A stretch of DNA of 26,476 nt from a virus. A program made the position numbers and the translations under genes. Below, piece after piece: positions 23,920-26,476 of the stretch. Position 1 is the stretch's first letter. Each line of letters starts with the position of its first letter. The DNA lies in the IMG/VR virus record IMGVR_UViG_3300042292_000005, positions 1 through 26,476 of that record. One strand, 5' to 3'. Below the pieces are notes generated by a model, which ran no database searches, was not told where the DNA came from, and saw only the letters and a list, made by a program, of their open reading frames with translations.

Positions 23920-25632
23920 CACCTGAGAAGGTGACGGTGATCCGTACCCTGAGAATTGATTCATCACATCCATCAACGCGTTCTGACCGCCGCCAGTCGG
24001 AGCCTGTGCAAGATTCTTGGCGGTCTGACTTTCTTGCTGCATCATTGCGACCTGCTCCTTTGCAGCCATCGCCTTGTTCCGTGCGTCGCGGATCAGTGCC
24101 ACCTGCTTGTCGGCAACGATCAGACTTGGGTCAACACCGAGCATGTCGGAGTACGAGTCCACCCACTGGTCAGCGTCAAACTTGTCAAGCACATCAGGCT
24201 TGAAGGTAGCGACTTGACCGAGGTTCCCAACGAATCTGTCAACGCTGTTGGTTCCGATGGCGCGTTGAGCCTGGGCAAGCATTGACACGAACTCAACGCT
24301 CAAGTCCATGCCTTGCAGTTCGGGTGGTGCTGGCGGGACAATGCCGGCTGCAACCATGCGAGTAAAGGTGATGTCAATCAGCGGGTCAAGGAGTTCGTTG
24401 TGCAGACGCTCAAGCACCGGGCCGAGCATTAGCAGTTTCTCCTCATGCCGCTCTGCCACCTCAGTCGCCGTCATGCGGGTGTCGGTGGCGTTGGCAAGCA
24501 TCAGGAACAGGTCAGCGTAGAACGATCCGCGCACACGCTCGCGCACATCCTGAATGTCACCAAGCAGGTGTTGCAGGTTGAGGTTGACCTCAAACGCGGT
24601 CTTGATCCCTGAGTTGACACCATCGACAAACGTAATACCACCAGGCAACATCTCAACGTCGCGGTTCTTCATGTTCGCCGGGACTTGCAGCGGCGGTTTC
24701 GTCTGGTAATCGATGACCTGCGCCTTGCGTAGTTGTTCGTGTTGCAGTTGCTTGATGTCACCCAATGCTTCCATGCCAGGCGAGTTCCCGTAGATATCAC
24801 CCCCAACGGTTGACCAGCGAGGGACAAGGCATGGGAACTGAGCAAATCCACTTTCAGATAGGAACTTGTTTGGCTCTCCTCCGATCTCAAAGTAGTAACT
24901 AGCCCACGGCATATTCTTGTTGTCGCGCTTTGAATGATCGCGGTCAGCGCGAGGTTCAATCGCATGAATAATGCTGATCCATTGGTCAAGGGAACCCCTG
25001 TCGAATTGGTTCTGCACACTTGTCGAACAGTTCTTGTAGCCAAACTCTTTGACGAGTTCGCTGACGGTCTTTTCAAATTCTCGGTACAGGGTGCAAACGC
25101 GACCCTGATAGTCCGTGGCAATGCAATACTCGCCGCAAGTCACGGGGTACTGGTGGATGACATTAGTGAAGTCCGGCAGCACGATTGAGGCGGCCGTACC
25201 AAATGTCCCAAGTTCCTCGTACATTCCGTGCAATGCGCGATATGTGTTGGATCGTTGAAAGACCAACTGCATGCGCTTCGTGACATCATCAAGCCACAGT
25301 TTAACTGGCTGGTAGGAGTTCAACTCAGGGTCGGCGGTTCCGAGTCGAAACCACGGCCGCGCCGGCGAAGTTGCACCAGCCATCATCCCTGCACCGAGAG
25401 TTCGTAGGGCGCGAGTCCCTGTGTTGTCGTAAATGGCGTTATGTCGGCGGTGTCCTTTGTCGCGGTCTTGCGTGAAGTATCGACCATTGCGAGGAAGGAT
25501 GAAGGTTGTCAACTCCTGATAGTGCGCCCACCAAGACGCACGTTCAGACTTGAGTTGACCCCACCGCGTGAACAGCCTGTCGCGTGTTGGAGCGTTTTCG
25601 TACGAGTTGTTGTCGCCAGTGTATTGACTCAT
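23917..25632 (-). CDS. Portal (head-tail connector) protein, T7 gp8-like
   Basis: This 571-aa protein (T7 gp8: 536 aa) has the family pattern throughout. The start shows RDRLFTRWGQLKSERASWWA and ELTTFILPRNGRYF; then DNTGTRALRTLGAGMMAGAT followed by SPARPWFRLG; later ARYLD-type connector features are represented by VPRWSTVGGDIYGNSPGMEA and LGDIKQLQHEQLRKAQVIDY; and the clip/wing region has MTATEVAERHEEKLLMLGPV. A Gln/Met/Ala-rich helix closes the protein, as expected for the barrel end. Twelve copies would form the ring through which DNA is packaged and leaves. The AGGTGG ribosome binding site is made by the last codons of the preceding gene. No terminase is in view; it is probably beyond the right edge. 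Confidence 0.95.
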   Translation of the reverse strand: MSQYTGDNNSYENAPTRDRLFTRWGQLKSERASWWAHYQELTTFILPRNGRYFTQDRDKGHRRHNAIYDNTGTRALRTLGAGMMAGATSPARPWFRLGTADPELNSYQPVKLWLDDVTKRMQLVFQRSNTYRALHGMYEELGTFGTAASIVLPDFTNVIHQYPVTCGEYCIATDYQGRVCTLYREFEKTVSELVKEFGYKNCSTSVQNQFDRGSLDQWISIIHAIEPRADRDHSKRDNKNMPWASYYFEIGGEPNKFLSESGFAQFPCLVPRWSTVGGDIYGNSPGMEALGDIKQLQHEQLRKAQVIDYQTKPPLQVPANMKNRDVEMLPGGITFVDGVNSGIKTAFEVNLNLQHLLGDIQDVRERVRGSFYADLFLMLANATDTRMTATEVAERHEEKLLMLGPVLERLHNELLDPLIDITFTRMVAAGIVPPAPPELQGMDLSVEFVSMLAQAQRAIGTNSVDRFVGNLGQVATFKPDVLDKFDADQWVDSYSDMLGVDPSLIVADKQVALIRDARNKAMAAKEQVAMMQQESQTAKNLAQAPTGGGQNALMDVMNQFSGYGSPSPSQV

Positions 25633-25634
25633 GT

Positions 25635-26024
25635 TTATCCACCTAGCAGCGAACTGCGTCCGAGCGCGAGCGAGTTCGGGTCAACACCTGCCGGCCCGGT
25701 AAGCATTGTTCCTGACACACCACTACCTGCTGCCTTTGATGCACCTGCCATGATGCTGCTGACATCGGGTGAGCGGCGGTTGGCAGCGTTGATTGCCATC
25801 TCGCTTTGGCGTTGCTGGGAGGCTGCTGCTTGTGTTGCCTGAGCCTGCGCCTTCTTCTGTTGACGCATTGCGTCCTGTTGCGCCTGTTGTCCTGCCATTG
25901 CCGAAGCGGCAGACACACCAACCCCTGCGGCGGCTGCGCCGGCTCCGATTGCTGCTGCTCCGGTTGCTGCTGCTGCTGCTGATGATGCGCCAAGCGCAAG
26001 TCCAAGTGATGTAAATAGTGGCAT
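25635..26024 (-). CDS. Small Ala/Gln-rich protein with LGRSSLLGG end, possibly virion-associated
   Basis: I chose the ATG at 26024, which shares one base with the acetyltransferase stop (TAATG) and has an AAGGAAC site. An upstream ATG in the same frame at 26150 lies inside that gene and lacks support. The 129-aa protein has an Ala/Gly-rich hydrophobic first 50 residues (SSAAAAATGAAAIGAGAAAA), then a Gln/Ala-rich helical part (QQAQQDAMRQQKKAQAQATQ), and ends DPNSLALGRSSLLGG. The last residues recall the C-terminus of T7 gp7.3-type proteins (LSVARSS-GG), whose gene lies just before the portal in T7. On that basis it may be a minor, ejected virion protein. Sequence similarity is weak because of low complexity. 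Confidence 0.75.
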   Translation of the reverse strand: MPLFTSLGLALGASSAAAAATGAAAIGAGAAAAGVGVSAASAMAGQQAQQDAMRQQKKAQAQATQAAASQQRQSEMAINAANRRSPDVSSIMAGASKAAGSGVSGTMLTGPAGVDPNSLALGRSSLLGG

Positions 26025-26470
26025 TACAGTTCCTTTGCGTATGTTCGTTCGCTTGCCTGGAATCCCATCCGAGTGAGCATCCGCTCCACGGTGGTGTTGA
26101 CCATCAGGTCTGACATTGTGGCGACCTGTGCGCCTTGTTCCTTTGCCCACGCCTCGTAAGCCTTGACAAGCAGGATTGCTGCCCGGCTACCCCGTGCGTC
26201 TTCGTTTACCCACCATGCGAGTTCGTGCGCCATCTTGACACGGGGGCAGAACCAAATGGGGTTGATGATTGCGCCGAGCATGGCAACGATTACCCCACCA
26301 AGGTCAGCGACGAACACACACCCATGTTCCATGAGCGCGTGGATCGCGGCTTCCAGTTCCGTGTCGGTTGCGTTGATCATCGCTGCGTGTGGCGCGAAGT
26401 TGTGGAATTGCCTACTCATATGCGTAAGAACCTCCACATCGTCAATTGTTGCGCGGCGAATCGTCAGCAT
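26024..26470 (-). CDS. GNAT-family N-acetyltransferase
   Basis: This 148-aa protein has the GNAT layout: an N-terminal MLTIRRATIDDVEVLTHM, a strand pair (CVFVADLGGVIVAMLGAII), then HELAWWVNEDARGSRAAILL, which contains the acetyl-CoA-binding motif (RGSRAA in the R/Q-xx-G-x-G/A position), a helix, and the closing MLTRMGFQASERTYAKEL. The start is fixed because an in-frame TAA lies at 26476-26474, six bases upstream. GNAT genes are common just before the portal in podoviruses. The substrate is unknown; proposed roles in such phages include modifying host or virion proteins. The upstream ribosome binding site is outside the window. Confidence 0.9.
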   Translation of the reverse strand: MLTIRRATIDDVEVLTHMSRQFHNFAPHAAMINATDTELEAAIHALMEHGCVFVADLGGVIVAMLGAIINPIWFCPRVKMAHELAWWVNEDARGSRAAILLVKAYEAWAKEQGAQVATMSDLMVNTTVERMLTRMGFQASERTYAKEL

Positions 26471-26476
26471 AAATTA

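Noticed and set aside
26025-26150. Longer N-terminus for the small Ala/Gln-rich protein
   Set aside because: The extension overlaps the acetyltransferase in another frame, is Arg/His/Gly-rich, and the internal ATG at 26024 has the TAATG coupling and a good ribosome binding site.

Overview
This window is the virion-structure module of a short-tailed (podovirus-like) tailed phage or a prophage copy of one. Every supported gene lies on the minus strand, so it reads from right (26476) to left (1). Genes are tightly packed, with 1-4 bp overlaps (TAATG, ATGA) or short gaps and mostly clear AGGA/AAGGA ribosome binding sites. No gap exceeds 300 bases. I saw no tRNA, rRNA, CRISPR array, integrase, transposase, polymerase or terminase. 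The host cannot be named from the sequence.

In transcription order: a GNAT acetyltransferase (26470-26024); a small Ala/Gln-rich protein (26024-25635); the portal (25632-23917); a Bbp19-like protein (23879-23538); a scaffold-like protein (23578-22913); the major capsid protein (22893-21856); a Bbp16-like cement protein (21827-21330); a 71-aa acidic-tailed protein (21316-21101); and a strong hairpin. Then come the T7 gp11-like tail adaptor, gp12-like nozzle, gp14-like and gp15-like internal proteins, and a 3201-aa giant protein in the position of T7 gp16. After these follow a tail fibre/spike with a T7-type anchor, a second spike-like protein without an anchor, an 84-aa protein, a coiled-coil/membrane protein, a 189-aa protein, and the start of a further gene cut by the left edge.

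The gene order portal - scaffold - capsid - gp11 - gp12 - gp14 - gp15 - gp16 - fibre is that of T7. The head proteins, however, look like the Bordetella phage BPP-1 / epsilon15 kind. Head genes build the shell, gp11/gp12-like proteins form the short tail, gp14/15/16-like proteins would be ejected to carry DNA across the envelope, and the fibre/spike proteins bind the cell surface.

The most interesting part is the giant ejected-type protein (5196-14801). It has membrane-seeking N-terminal segments, then an ADP-ribosyltransferase-like domain, a segment resembling a helix-hairpin-helix glycosylase core, an acetyltransferase-like segment and a zincin metallopeptidase motif, followed by a long helical C-terminal part. 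This fits a 'polyvalent' protein delivered with the DNA. Other points of note are a 14-codon remnant of a lost small gene between the two spike genes, a 133-bp module shared without gaps by the spikes, a GNRA-capped hairpin where T7 has its terminator T-phi, a 12-bp sequence repeated in two intergenic gaps, and an M23-like domain without its catalytic histidines in the gp15-like protein.
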